NCBI GenBank assembly: GCA_033980235.1
Contig: CM067065.1
Location: 2,193,347-2,257,346 of the forward strand
Length of the DNA stretch: 64,000 nt
Source of the DNA: Diadema setosum
Taxonomy: Eukaryota; Echinodermata; Echinoidea; Diadematoida; Diadematidae
Direction: 5' to 3'
Positions within the stretch are counted from its first letter, which is position 1; the number at the start of each line of letters is the position of its first letter. Below, one piece after another: positions 41,604 through 53,740 of the stretch. The notes beneath the pieces are model-generated. The model made no database searches. It was not told the DNA's origin and worked only from the letters and a program-made list of their open reading frames with translations. A program made the translations under genes and the position numbers.

Positions 41604-42575
41604 ATGGATACACCAGGACCACCGCATCTGTCTCCCATCACGCCGAATGGATCACCATGTGACACCCCCGTTTCTCAACGTGCACCCAGCATGACGACAG
41701 CAAGTCTATCACCCCTACAGCTGGCCGGATTCGACCCGATGCCTGCCCCAGAAGTTCATCATGGACGCTACTCCAGCTCTACCCCGACGCTCCTTGTATC
41801 ACAGCAGTTGAAAAGTGTTAATGTGTTCACAGGTAAAGGGGGTATGAGTGTTGATGACTGGGTGCGTGACATGCGTTACCTTCTTGATTCTAGAGGAAAC
41901 ATTTCTCCCCGCGCGAGTTTTAACGAAGTCGTCAGACACACGGGTGGTAGGGCTCGTGACCTGGTCCTGAATCTAGAGCTTCAGGGAGGAGAACTGTCGG
42001 CCGAGAGGGCATTCAGAGAACTGCTCGATGAGTATGGGGATAGTGATGTCACATCATCACCCATGGCAAACTTCTATTCACGCACGCAACAAGCCAATGA
42101 GACGCCGTCGGAGTATGCAGTAGCTTTGGAGGCTAAACTAAGGGCTGCACGAGATCGTGGTGACCAGGCAGCCCTCTGTGGAGAGTCGGTCCGTGACGCT
42201 ATGCTGACCACACAGTTCATGTACGGCTTACGCGATCAGAAGGTGAGAGCCCGTCTGGCACCAATGAGGCCAAGAGACATGTCATTCCGGGAGCTTCGGA
42301 AAGAATTACGGGTCATCGGTGCGGAAGAGAAACTTGCCTCTGCCCAAGTGTACAGACAGCAGACCAGGCCGAAGGAAGGGAAAGAAGGAAACATCCAAGA
42401 TCTGGATACAGTTGTGAAGATGGTGAACGAGCTGGCCGTTACTCAGGAGAGACAGATGGACCTGTTCCATCAAACGATAGAGGAACAGCACCGTCACATC
42501 AAGAGTCTTGAACAGCGGCTTCAAGAAAAGGAACAGGTTAACAAAGGAGAAAGACGGACCCGCCGACAACTGTAG
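41604..42575 (+). CDS. gag (323 codons, closed by TAG before the zinc knuckle)
   Basis: Follows the leader after the primer-binding site. The N-terminus is Pro/Ser-rich. The middle (residues about 70-240) shows the Ty3/gypsy capsid style (VNVFTGKGGMSVDDWV; FYSRTQQANETPSEYA; LRKELRVIGAEEKL). A coiled-coil-like stretch rich in Glu, Gln and Lys follows up to residue 323. The frame then meets TAG at 42573-42575. Directly beyond, in the same frame, lies a CCHC zinc knuckle (42579-42620). The stop is either a programmed readthrough site or a recent nonsense mutation. Confidence 0.9.
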   Translation: MDTPGPPHLSPITPNGSPCDTPVSQRAPSMTTASLSPLQLAGFDPMPAPEVHHGRYSSSTPTLLVSQQLKSVNVFTGKGGMSVDDWVRDMRYLLDSRGNISPRASFNEVVRHTGGRARDLVLNLELQGGELSAERAFRELLDEYGDSDVTSSPMANFYSRTQQANETPSEYAVALEAKLRAARDRGDQAALCGESVRDAMLTTQFMYGLRDQKVRARLAPMRPRDMSFRELRKELRVIGAEEKLASAQVYRQQTRPKEGKEGNIQDLDTVVKMVNELAVTQERQMDLFHQTIEEQHRHIKSLEQRLQEKEQVNKGERRTRRQL

Positions 42576-42647
42576 ATCTGTTACCGATGTAGACAACCTG
42601 GGCACATCGCCAGCTCCTGCCCAACCCTTCATACGCAGTCAAACTAG
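42576..42647 (+). pseudogene. gag zinc-knuckle remnant after the TAG
   Basis: Continuing in the gag frame, the sequence encodes CYRCRQPGHIASSC, a perfect C-x2-C-x4-H-x4-C nucleocapsid knuckle, and ends at TAG 42645-42647. Without readthrough it would not be translated. The pol frame is open from 42593, so the two frames overlap by about 55 bases in a -1 relationship. Confidence 0.85.
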
Positions 42648-42673
42648 GACGACCCACAGATGAAGGGCAATCT

Positions 42674-45600
42674 GTGGGTGTAGGAGTATATGAGCAACGC
42701 AGCCCTAAAGGAGGAGAGGTGAAGCATGGCCATGGTGAATCGTTAATAGGACCAGTGAACAGCACTACGGTGATGATTTGTGGTCAACCGTGTACGGCTA
42801 TCTTAGACACTGGTTATCAGGTAACGACGATCACAAAAGACTTTGTCTTAAGCAACCCCCACCTCCAGAAGCAAGAAATCCAGTTAAGTCCTGTAAGAAT
42901 AGAAGGAGCCGGAGGTCAAGACATTCCTCATGACGTTATCATCCTATTAGACATTCAAATGCTCGGGACTGAAGTGAAATCAGTGCCGGCTTTGGTAGTC
43001 CCAGGAATTGGACAGGATGGACAAGTATCTTGCTTGTTAGGTACCAATGCTCTACGTGCATCCCGTGACAGAATTCACACGATGTACGGAAAGGACTTCA
43101 TGGGAAAAGTAAAGGAGATGTCGACTCCCTACTTCTTGGCGTTCCAGGTATTGAACTGTGATGGCCTTGATCTTGCTGACGAGACTGGATACGTTGGAGA
43201 TATACGGTTTGAGGGAAAGAAACCGCTAACAATAAATCCAGGACAGCGCATGGAGATCAGGGCCAGTACTCCAGAGTGCACACGTGGGCGCAGTTTTATG
43301 GCTCTGGTCGAAGGCTATGATTCGCACGGTATCAAAGTAGATGCTACATTCTCTCCTGTCGAAAACGAGAAGGTGACGGTAACAGTGTCTAACATGTCTG
43401 CAAACACAATGACTTTGAACAGAAATACACCACTTGGGAAGTTAGAAATTGTAACTCAAATGCCGGAGATCCAAAATGAAGCTGATGGCAAACAAATTGA
43501 GTTGGAAGACTATGCCTCCCCTCAAGAGATACTGGTGAATATTTTCAGTCAAGAAGTCAAGACACAGATTCCTGATTTGAATCTACCGACTGGTGAGCTG
43601 ACGCCTCCCGAAATGAAGGCACCGGAGGAACTGTTGCAGAGAAACGAAGATGTCTTTTCCAAGGGCCCGGAAGACTTTGGATGTACTGACACAATAGTCC
43701 ATGACATCCCTCTTATTGATCCGACCCCCTTTCGTATGCCTTACAGACGAATTCCCCCATCTGACTTCAGTGAAGTGAAGGACCATTTGAAGGAGCTTCA
43801 AGCAGCCGGGATCATCAAACCAAGTAAAAGTCCCTTTGCATCGCCGATCGTTATCGTCAGGAAGAAAGGCGGTAGAATTCGGCTCTGTGTGGATTACAGG
43901 AAGTTGAATACCCGTACAGTTCGCGATGCCTTTCCCCTCCCCAGAATTGATGAATCCCTGGATGCGCTGCACAAAGCTAAATACTTCACAAGCCTTGATC
44001 TGATGTCAGGATATCTCCAAGTCCAAGTGGCACAAAAGGACCGGCAGAAGACGGCCTTTACTACTCCAATGGGACTGTATGAATACACAAGAATGCCTTT
44101 TGGACTGATGAACGCCCCAGCGACTTTTCAGCGCTTGATGAATACGGTATTCGGTGACATGCATCTCAGCGAGTTATTGATCTACCTAGATGATGTAATC
44201 ATCTTTAGTTCTACTCTGGAGGAACATTTGAAAAGACTGGAGCACGTCTTCACCCGGTTGCGGCAGCATGGCCTCAAACTGAAACCAAGTAAATGTCACT
44301 TTCTAAGGAAAGAAGTGAAGTACCTCGGGCATGTCGTTTCAGAGGAAGGCGTAGCTACCGACCCGGAAAAGATCGCAGCCGTGAAAGACTGGCCTATTCC
44401 CAAGACGAAGAAGGAAGTCAGAAGTTTCCTCGGCTTTACAGGATACTATAGACGCTTCATTCGAGATTATGCTAAGAAGGCTAATCCATTGTTCGCTCTG
44501 GTTGGAAGCAAGGTGAAACCAGGCAAACGATCAGCCGTAGCAGATGTCTGGACCCCGCAATGTCAAGAAGCGTTTCAATGTCTGAAGGAGACTTTGATAT
44601 CGGCTCCAATTCTTGCATACCCTGACTTTGAACTGCCTTTTATTCTACAGACTGATGCATCCATATCTGGTCTAGGAGCAGTCTTAGCGCAGGAACAGGA
44701 CGGGAAGGAGCGAGTGATTGCTTACGCCAGCAGAAGCTTATCACCCGGAGAGGCAAGGTATCCAGCACACAAGCTGGAATTCAAAGCGCTACATTGGGCG
44801 GCAACCGTGAAGTTTCGAGACTACGTTCTTGGTAGGAAGGTGACAGCAGTGACAGACAATAATCCTCTAACGTATGTGCTCGGAAAGGCACACCTCGACG
44901 CGCACGGTCAACGCTGGGTGAATGATCTGGCTCAATGTAACCTCGATATCAAGTACCGACCAGGAAAGTCAAATGATAATGCTGACAGTCTTTCAAGACT
45001 CTCGTCAGAGGATGTTAGAAGGACGCTGGATCTCTCTTGTTCAGGAACCACTCGCACAGAAGAGGACCCGTCGCCAGTAAAAGTTGTTCAAGTCAATGCC
45101 ATGGAAGTGCGTGATGCAGAGGAAGAGGCTTCAACGGTGGTTCCAGGCATGTCCCTCTGTGAAATCGCCCAATGTCAAAGACAAGATACGACTATACAGC
45201 GCGTCATTGAGCTGCTTCAGACGCGCAACAAACCCAAATCACGGGAACTGAAGGAGGAAAAGGTCCCTGTGAGGATGTTGGTTCGTCATTGGAATCGTCT
45301 AGAGATTTGTGAAGAGGGAGTACTATGGTATGTCAGGCCCGATGACCGCAAGCTGTTGGTTCTGCCGAAGGACATGAGGAAGAAGACACTGCATAGAGCA
45401 CACCGAGATATGGGCCACCTTGGTGTTGAGCGGACACTGGCTCTCATGCAAGACAGATTCTTCTATCCAGGTATGAAATCTGTTGTCCAACAATATATCT
45501 CACGATGTCGACGATGCACTGTCAGGAAGACTAAGGAATGCAAATCGAGAGCCCCACTGATGCCGATCAAGAGTACGAGACCACTTGAACTGGTTTGCCT

Positions 45601-46564
45601 TGATTTCCTTAGCGTGGAGTCGTCAAGAGGTGGAATAGAAAACATCTTGGTGATAACTGATCACTTCACTCGACACGCACAAGCCTTCCCCACCAGAGAT
45701 CAGACGGCATCAACTGTTGCAAAGACACTTTGGAGTAGATACATTGTACATTATGGCATACCAGAACGCATTCACAGCGACCAGGGCAGGTGTTTCGAGG
45801 CAGCTGTAATTAAGGAACTTTGTGAAGTCCTTGGCATGGAGAAGAGCAGAACCACTCCATATCATCCCCAGGGGAATGGAATGACTGAGAGGTTCAACGG
45901 AACTCTCCTAAACATGCTTGGAACACTAGAACCTTCACAGAAGCCTAACTGGAAAGAATATGTGGAGTCAATGACACATGCCTACAATTCCACAAGGCAT
46001 TCATGTACCGGTTACTCGCCATTCTTCCTGATGTTTGGGCGTGAGCCTCGCATTCCTCTCGATCTCATGGCTGGAAACGACGATGTTGATGAAGACGAGC
46101 CCCAGGAAGTATCAGCCTATGTTGGCGATCTACACAACACGCTACGGGAAGCTTATCGCACTGCCGAGAAACAAGCGGACACTGCCCGCAAGAAAATGAA
46201 AGGGATCTACGACACTGCAGCGAGAGAAGCACCGTTTTGCAAAGGCGACAGAGTTTTATTAGCCAATAAAGCCATTATTGGTAGGCAGAAACTCGCAGAC
46301 AGGTGGCTGGCAACTCCATGGACTGTAGAAAGTAGAATGCCACAACAGGACGTTTATGTCATACGTAACGACGAAGGCAATTGCAAAACGGTCCACCGAA
46401 ATCTACTTACTGCCTGCACGTTCTCAAGTGATGACGAGGAAGAGGAACTTGTGGTCGAGGAAGCGGCACAGACTCTCGAAAAATGTCGAGGCTCAACAAG
46501 AACGAGGAGGAAACCACAACGCTATGGAAGCGAGCACTCCACCTCAGTGTCTAATGTAGGCTAG
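42674..46564 (+). CDS. pol polyprotein (protease, RT, RNase H, integrase)
   Basis: 1296 codons from the first ATG; the frame is open from 42593. Visible motifs: protease D-T-G at residues 45-47 (AILDTGYQ); reverse transcriptase with YLDD at 504-507 (LIYLDDVIIFS); RNase H with QTDAS at about 659-663; integrase zinc finger H-x3-H...C-x2-C from residue 907 (HRAHRDMGHLG; SRCRRC); and catalytic D977, D1036 and E1072 with the D-D(35)E spacing. The C-terminus has a GPY/F-like segment and no chromodomain that I recognise. All key catalytic residues are present, so the enzyme set looks functional. Expression as gag-pol would need a -1 frameshift or re-initiation. Confidence 0.96.
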   Translation: MGVGVYEQRSPKGGEVKHGHGESLIGPVNSTTVMICGQPCTAILDTGYQVTTITKDFVLSNPHLQKQEIQLSPVRIEGAGGQDIPHDVIILLDIQMLGTEVKSVPALVVPGIGQDGQVSCLLGTNALRASRDRIHTMYGKDFMGKVKEMSTPYFLAFQVLNCDGLDLADETGYVGDIRFEGKKPLTINPGQRMEIRASTPECTRGRSFMALVEGYDSHGIKVDATFSPVENEKVTVTVSNMSANTMTLNRNTPLGKLEIVTQMPEIQNEADGKQIELEDYASPQEILVNIFSQEVKTQIPDLNLPTGELTPPEMKAPEELLQRNEDVFSKGPEDFGCTDTIVHDIPLIDPTPFRMPYRRIPPSDFSEVKDHLKELQAAGIIKPSKSPFASPIVIVRKKGGRIRLCVDYRKLNTRTVRDAFPLPRIDESLDALHKAKYFTSLDLMSGYLQVQVAQKDRQKTAFTTPMGLYEYTRMPFGLMNAPATFQRLMNTVFGDMHLSELLIYLDDVIIFSSTLEEHLKRLEHVFTRLRQHGLKLKPSKCHFLRKEVKYLGHVVSEEGVATDPEKIAAVKDWPIPKTKKEVRSFLGFTGYYRRFIRDYAKKANPLFALVGSKVKPGKRSAVADVWTPQCQEAFQCLKETLISAPILAYPDFELPFILQTDASISGLGAVLAQEQDGKERVIAYASRSLSPGEARYPAHKLEFKALHWAATVKFRDYVLGRKVTAVTDNNPLTYVLGKAHLDAHGQRWVNDLAQCNLDIKYRPGKSNDNADSLSRLSSEDVRRTLDLSCSGTTRTEEDPSPVKVVQVNAMEVRDAEEEASTVVPGMSLCEIAQCQRQDTTIQRVIELLQTRNKPKSRELKEEKVPVRMLVRHWNRLEICEEGVLWYVRPDDRKLLVLPKDMRKKTLHRAHRDMGHLGVERTLALMQDRFFYPGMKSVVQQYISRCRRCTVRKTKECKSRAPLMPIKSTRPLELVCLDFLSVESSRGGIENILVITDHFTRHAQAFPTRDQTASTVAKTLWSRYIVHYGIPERIHSDQGRCFEAAVIKELCEVLGMEKSRTTPYHPQGNGMTERFNGTLLNMLGTLEPSQKPNWKEYVESMTHAYNSTRHSCTGYSPFFLMFGREPRIPLDLMAGNDDVDEDEPQEVSAYVGDLHNTLREAYRTAEKQADTARKKMKGIYDTAAREAPFCKGDRVLLANKAIIGRQKLADRWLATPWTVESRMPQQDVYVIRNDEGNCKTVHRNLLTACTFSSDDEEEELVVEEAAQTLEKCRGSTRTRRKPQRYGSEHSTSVSNVG

Positions 46565-46664
46565 TATGTTTGTCACATTAATGTAATAACTTTGTTCATC
46601 TAATTCATATTGGTCTAATTTCACTTATTGTTGAGGACAACAATAATTTTAAAGCGCGGGTGAG

Positions 46665-48446
46665 TGTTATGATACAAAATATTTCAACACGTGTGCCCCC
46701 TTTACTACTGCTTATTTCTGTGTATTTTTGTTAATGCGCATGCGCAATTGTTTGTTGTTGTCATAGAAGAAATCATAACAAAAGAACGCTTTCATCCACT
46801 GAGCTGATCCGAGTCCAACGTTACCGGACACCCCCCGCATTCTCGCTTATTTTGTGGATAATTAATCCACATTTAACACCAGTTAATATCGGTAAGTTTG
46901 ACAAGAAATATCATTTTTATTCATTGTGTGACAATGTATGCAAATATTGATTATTTACAGAGTTATTTGAAGTAATTTCATTGAAATTTATTAGGCACTC
47001 GGATGCTGAAGTAAAGGAGAGTCATTGAATATTGATAGATTACACTTTGTCGAATTCTCGCCGTAATAGATTATTCATTTACAAGGCTAAATGTGTGTCA
47101 TTTAATTTAAGATAAAGAATTTCGTTGACATTCTTTGAGTAAGTGCATCTTGTTCAAATCTTTCCTGCCTCTCTGATGATATGATTTATTTGATGTTGCA
47201 TTGTCAATGCGAAGGATTGAATTGTTGTAAATATAGATTTATCTAACGTAAAGAATAAGAAATTTGTGGATTTTGCCATTTTCGTGTGCGGTGTGCCGGT
47301 GTTCAAATGCGCTATGTGGATTACTTTTGGGGCACGCGCGGGGTAGCGCTTTCTTGATGCGCGCATCCTTATAGGTGCACGCGCGTACCCCTGCTTGCTA
47401 CCCTGGATGGGAAGATGACGAAATAATGGTCATTATGACGTCAACAATACTGTTATTATTATGTTAACAATGATATAATTAGCATATGTTGTGTAATGAA
47501 ATTCCTTCTGTTTACATTGGATTATTTGTCATTTACTTGACAGTGAGTAATGATGAAATGGATATGTTTTGTAGGTGGCTGAGGCATACTCTCTCCATCA
47601 CGGAGTTTGTCAGGACTTTGTTGTCTGTCTCCTGTTTTGATGGTAATTATAACCTTTGTAAATTGTAAATATTTTTAATACAATACTACGTTGGCGAGGC
47701 TTATATCCAATATGTTTTTATGAATATTTGTACCCTTGTTTTACATAGGTCGCCAATAGTTTGTCACCTGATGCGAGAGGTTTTGCAGGTCGTTAGATGT
47801 ATCTTATTATCGACACACTATTACGTCAGGTTTTGAATAGTGAAGATAATATTTAAAGCTTGGTTTTTAGAGGTCAAATGAAAATGTATGTCATGCAGGT
47901 CGATAATAATCTTCGTATGGATGTACTCGCAGAAGTAATACCAGTTGTACCATAATGTGTTTCATTGTGATAATTGATATCATCCATATTATCATTGATT
48001 TCTTTTGCTAAAATAAGTGAAAGTATTATTTACTTCATCGCTATCTTATTCTCCCTCTTTTTCTTCTTCGTCTTCTTCTACTTCTTCTTTTTTACTTCAT
48101 CTTCTTATTTCCTCGAAATGCACAGCCTGGATCACGATGGAGATGGTTTAGTTCTCTACCTTGAACACAGTGTTGCGTTGTTTTAGGTTTACATTTTAAT
48201 TTCATTCTTTGTATTCTTGTATTCCAAAATAAATTGTTTTGTAATTGTCATTCAGATCTAAAAAATAAATAAATAAATAAATTTATTATTCAATTTAAAA
48301 GAATTGCTAGTAATGCGTCGTTCTTTCTCCCCCAGTCTTCTTATTTGAACAACAGATTTAGAAAATTGCTCTCCCACTTTGATATTTGTATTTCTTTTGT
48401 ATTTACTTAAATACCGAGTGGACGCCTATTTGTCCCGTCGGTGACA
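46665..48446 (+). repeat. 3' LTR
   Basis: Same ends as the 5' LTR, 1782 bp. Differences seen by eye: one T missing in GTGTTGCCGG (near 47292), C to T near 47572 and T to C near 47694. It is preceded by AAAGCGCGGGTGAG, an imperfect polypurine tract for plus-strand priming. Confidence 0.95.
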
Positions 48447-50628
48447 TATATATATAGCGTTATGATACATACCCACATTTTGAATTACTGATCGAGGAGC
48501 TTCGTGACATACAATTTGGAAAAAAAGATAGAATAAAAAAAAAGAAAGAGGTTATAGAGGAATTTTTAGGGAAAATTACGTCATTCAGCACACACAAGGT
48601 GAAACAAATACGTTTGTCCTTGAATTGTTGAAAGTTAATAGGATAAGAATACGCACATGCAACAGTGTGATTAAAATATAATTTTTTTTCGAAAATCGGG
48701 TGAAAATTAGGGAAATTGTAAAGTTGCGCTAATTTTCCCACATCTTGACCTTTTTTTTTTTGCTATATATTGTTGTTCCTCAAACGCAATGATGTGACAA
48801 CTAAAAACCCTGATGGCTATTTTGAAGTTCTTCAGCATATATAATATATATATATATATATATACATATAGAGAGAGAGAGAGAGAGAGAGAGAATATCC
48901 TTATTTTTTCGATTTTATATGAAGAAAATTTATCTCTCGTCAGATCTTGGTGTAAAACAAAAGGAAGTAGCAAAACTTCATAATTTCCTTGATTTCGGTT
49001 TAACTGTTTGTGCGCAAATTGTCCACTGTTGTGCCGTTTAAATCAAGCTCTTTCTTCTCCGAATATCTTTTAACTAGTCCGGAAATTTGCTCTTAAGAAA
49101 GTTCAAGAGTTTTGACTTACAACTACTTAGGAAGTGCATTAGATAAAACCCCACACGTTGCGCTCGCAAAATAACCAAGCCTACGTGACGTACGTATGCA
49201 TGTATGTACACACACACACACCAAGAACTTACACACATACCATATCAGAAAATTAAAAAAGTTATGACATCCAAATCACATGCTACAGTAAAATGACGCA
49301 AGAAGTTTTTTGTGTCCAATACTAGTATTTTATTGTCGACGCCTCCCTCAATAAGGCAGGTATTGTGATGTCATAATGGAATTTCTACCTCATAGACACG
49401 GTCATCTGTGGATCTAGTGACCATTCCAAGGCAACGAATATGATATAGAAAGATGAGCTATGAGCATCTTTTATCTTTTTCGAATACGAACGAACGCCTG
49501 AAAACGATGTAACAATTTTACAAGCAGCAAAAAACAGACATTGGGTTTTCTAAGTGGCGTGTCACGCCATTGCAACGAAAAACGATACAATAAACACAAA
49601 CTACACAAACAACAACGGCACATGCTTTTTACAATAATTTATGGTGATGTAAATAGCCAGTACAATGCCACAAATAACGATTGTTTACAAATGTTTATAA
49701 TATTTCAGGGAGCAGAGAAAGAAAATGGGAATCAATTATAACGAAACACTGCACTCATTGGATACGTAAGTACACTAACAGTACTTGAATTACAATATTA
49801 TGATCATTGAAAGGGAAAAACATAATGATCACGCTCGACTTGAATTTGAACACTGACACTTGACTGAAATGAGCCAGGAAACTTAATTTGTCTCCCTTTC
49901 TTTGTATTCTATAAATTTTCGGTCTTCAATATTACGCAGAATTAAATGATAATTTGTTCTATTACCGAATGGCCGTTGAGAGAATCATGCGCCGTGCTTC
50001 ACCACGGCATGGGATTGAAACAAGGTCCCCTTCCAAGGAGTAAAGGAAATGAGGGGAAGGCACCTTGATTATCAAGGGACCTCAGGTATGACAATCAGTT
50101 TCATCAGCTTCAGAGCCAAAACACCTCAATTGCTGCATGAAAGATATGATTAAAACAACCAGTGTAAGCATGTCACTGTTACGCAACAGCAAACGTCTGC
50201 TCTTTCTTTCCATTTCATTTGACAATTTTTCCAACAACAAAAAAATAAAACCATTCCCGACTTTCGACCATCAATTCAAGCTAATGTTATCAACAGGCCG
50301 TATCCTTAATGAATAAAGAAACAACTTTGTCACATTTTTTTCCCTTTAATTGATGCTCTATAACCTTTAGAGAATGCAGTAAAGTTTCTTCATAAAGAAA
50401 TCCACAATGCATAAATATAATTGAGAAGTAATGCATAAAACAACACACGGATACATTGCAAATACAGAAATTGGGAACATTATAGAATGTCCATGTACAG
50501 AACAAGTGGATTTTATGACAACAAAGGCTTCATTGAATACATGATAATAAATACACTTTTCTGAGGACGTAAAAAAATGAGTACCTTAAGGAGAAAGTTC
50601 ATTCTTAGTACTTGGATTTTCAACCCTG
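48447..50628. other. non-coding with simple repeats
   Basis: (TA)n at about 48837-48862 followed by (GA)n at about 48869-48894, and (CA)n at about 49208-49220. No exon or transposon ends recognised. Confidence 0.5.
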
Positions 50629-50912
50629 TACAGTCGACTCCCGTTAAAATGAAGTCCTCTGGACCGGCAGTTTTCTTTCTTTATATCGAAAATCCGTTAT
50701 GACCGAATAAATTAACAATAAAAGATACAGAGCAGATCGTCGGTTGAGAATGATAAGGGCGTCAAGTTGTCACAAAACCCATAGTGTTCGAGACCACTTA
50801 ACGCCCTTCTCATTCTCAACAGACGAGATGATGCTGGGCTCTGAATTTTTACTTCGTTGTAACCGGAATTTCGTTATGACCGTGTTCGTTATAACGGGAG
50901 TGCACAGTAGTA
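50629..50912. mobile_element. Short TA-flanked MITE (pogo/Tc1-like ends), copy 3, with nested foldback
   Basis: TA-CAGTCGACTCCCGTTAAAATG at the left, CGTTATAACGGGAGTGCAC at the right. Nested inside at 50743-50820 is a second inverted repeat with arms GTTGAGAATGATAAGGGCGT and ACGCCCTTCTCATTCTCAAC. A relative of that nested unit lies at 55483-55551. Confidence 0.75.
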
Positions 50913-53018
50913 CTGCAAGGATGAGAATGTAACGTGTTCACCTTAAAACAAGGGAGATCAACTCTCTTTATACGGATAATATTTAGGGTAGTATATTCCT
51001 AACGGATACATGTCGAGGGGGAAGTAATAACCACACATACAGTACCAGAAAGCGACGTGAAAATACAATATTACTTGCCCAAACTTGCTCAAAATTTAGC
51101 CAGATTGCTACATGCCTACACATTGCTCATGCGCGCACTGAAAACGCTCTGCCACAACCCACGAGACAAATCTAGCGCCCTTTGTTGTTCCCGACAGACT
51201 TTCAGTCAGTAGTAAATGATAAACTGACTGGGGGTTGAAAAAAAAAAATGTAAATAATGAATGGCAGTACTGTTTAATATTGTGTGTGTTTGTTGTTGTT
51301 GTTGTTTTTTGTTAAGTCAATACACAGTGAAGCTACAGCCGAGTCAGTACAGCCCTGTAGAGTCTCCTCCCCCCCCCCCCAAAAAAAAAAAAAACAACAA
51401 TAGCATCCCTGACATTATAGTAACTATATTATACTGTTGAAAGGCAGCAGCAAACTTTTCCTATAGTACTCTACAAGTTCATTGATGACAGAAAAAGAAA
51501 ATACAGACCGCTAAAGCTAACAAACAATAGCTCTGTAAGACATCTACCAAATATGTCACGATATACACATCAATTCTTACAGAAAATTGACACTTAGAGT
51601 GTGCAGCTGTACTACATGTACCTGATTACCAACAGAAATCTCACTAAACCAAGAAACGTAGAACTTGTGTACAGTTCTGAAATGCAGCATGAGGGCAATT
51701 CTAAAGAGCAAGGCACATTGTCATTTCTTTCAACACACACCGCCACAAACTAGAGAGGGAAAATATGATATCTAAGGCCTATATCACACATAAAGAAAAT
51801 CTATCAATGTGGTAACTCTGTTCTGTTTGTTAAATTGATGGAAATCAGAGAAAATGAAAGAATGCCATATCTTTTCTCAGCAACTTGAAAGATATTTCAA
51901 AATAGGAAAACAAATGGCCAACTTGCTCACCAGGGCCTCCTACAGAAGGAGAATGTTTTTGATATTCTTCCCTATTATATGCAGGACACTTATTGTTATT
52001 TCCTCAGTTACACTGTGGGCCAGGTTTGCATGGGGGACCTCAACTAAAAACTGATGAAAAAAAAAAAAAATAGGTGTCTTGGGTTGCATATAACCCCCCC
52101 CCCCCCCCCCCAAGAGGTAAAGAAGTTAAGACACATCATCACTTCAACTACTTTGCATATGTTGACACATTTGACATGAATGTGTGTGTGTGTGGGGGGG
52201 GGGGACATGAACTTCAAAATTCCGTAACATTCTTAATTTGTGTTCAATTGCACTGAAACTTTACCATTCTACAAATATGATTGATTTCACTCTATACTTA
52301 AAACAGTCACATTCAGTGGGATTGCAATGTTAATCACCATCTTTGCTCTATAGTAAGGGAAATAAAACTGCACATCTTTTAAGATCTAGTTATGAAACAA
52401 TCCATTTTTTTCTTTTCTTCTACTTGCTTGCTCTGTCATCATCAAAAAAGGTTTATAACCTCTGACTTCTGGTAGCACTACCACACACAAGCAGTGTCTG
52501 ACTCTGTTACAGGGAGAAACTGCTGTTACTTAAAAATGCACATAAAATTGTGTACAAAAAAAAAGGTGAAGAATATTCTAAGTCGCATTGGTTTGACAAG
52601 GATCTTATAAGTCCCATCACAAATATTTCAAGAATGTTGAAGAATATTGTAAGTTACATAGGTTTAATTAAGATCTCAGAGGTCAATGACTTTTCAGCTC
52701 AGTCTATTTCAGTTATCTAATTCTTTTACACTACAAGGGATAACAACTCTTCTACTACAAGCTCAACTTGCACCTAACCAAACCTAGGACTGTGGGGCTT
52801 CGAGAAAAGCCCACTGATCTTATCGTTGCATTGATTTTGTACTTTTCAATGAGTCAATTTTTGTCAAATCTAAATGATAGCCACATTTCTCACAAACTGC
52901 AACAATGCATAGGTTTGTTGGTTTTGATAACATTCATGTAAAATGAAAACTGATAATCATGAAGAAATTGATTAATTATCTGATTAGATGGAAGTGTAGG
53001 CATAATTCATTGTTTTTA

Positions 53019-53058
<40 letters not shown>

Positions 53059-53740
53059 GTTTGGCCGACTTCATTGAGCTTCATTTCTATCTCACTTTTG
53101 TACATAATCAAGCATCTCTGTATGTAATTAGTTTGGCAGAGTTTTAAATATTTCAGCCACGCATCAAATTAAACACTCCATGCCGCAGAGTACTCCATGT
53201 TCAAAGTAATCAACTCTAGATTGTCCTTATAATGCCGAGATGAATATGACTGACGATGCAAAAAGGCATTCTAAACGAGCCTTGTAGGCCTACGAGCCTT
53301 ATAGGCCTACTTGAAAAAACAAAAAACAAACAACAATAAAGATCTGCCAAATCAGTAACCCCTAAAACATCATCTATATTTCAAGACATTTGTTTCGTTA
53401 ACTAAATACATGTATCATCAGGACATTGAGATCAAAAGAACAACCTGCGTCTGTTTTTGGAGGTTGGATAAACAATGGGGAAGTATCAGTTAAAGTAGAG
53501 AGAAAAGTAAATCATGGGTGAATCAGAAGATTATGTAGGTCTACATCCCTGAATGAACGGACATTAAACATGATTAAATAAATCACAAAACAAAAGAAGA
53601 CTTTAAAAAAAAATTGTACTGATGCACTAGGTGAAGAATGACCTGATTTTGCAACTGAAGGAACAATCTACTGCTGGATTACCATACAAAAGGTAATGAT
53701 AAACTAGGGTCACATGATAAACTAGGTACATGTTTCCATA
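50913..53740. other. non-coding with simple repeats
   Basis: C-run/A-run at about 51369-51395, C-run at 52086-52110, G-run at 52193-52203, (TG)n at 53022-53054. No supportable exon. Confidence 0.45.

Larger units (their letters stand above)
39674..48446 (+). mobile_element. Ty3/gypsy LTR retrotransposon, near complete
   Basis: Order: LTR, primer-binding site, gag, pol (PR-RT-RNaseH-IN), LTR. The integrase after RNase H is the Ty3/gypsy order. Flanks are TA repeats: TATATA precedes 39674 and follows 48446, giving a 4- or 6-bp target duplication that the repeat makes ambiguous. By eye the LTRs differ by two substitutions and one indel in 1.78 kb. No envelope-like ORF is present. The pol frame is intact; gag has a TAG before its zinc knuckle. 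Confidence 0.95.

Noticed and set aside
43583..43972. Minus-strand open frames across pol
   Set aside because: They are shadows of the pol reading frame.
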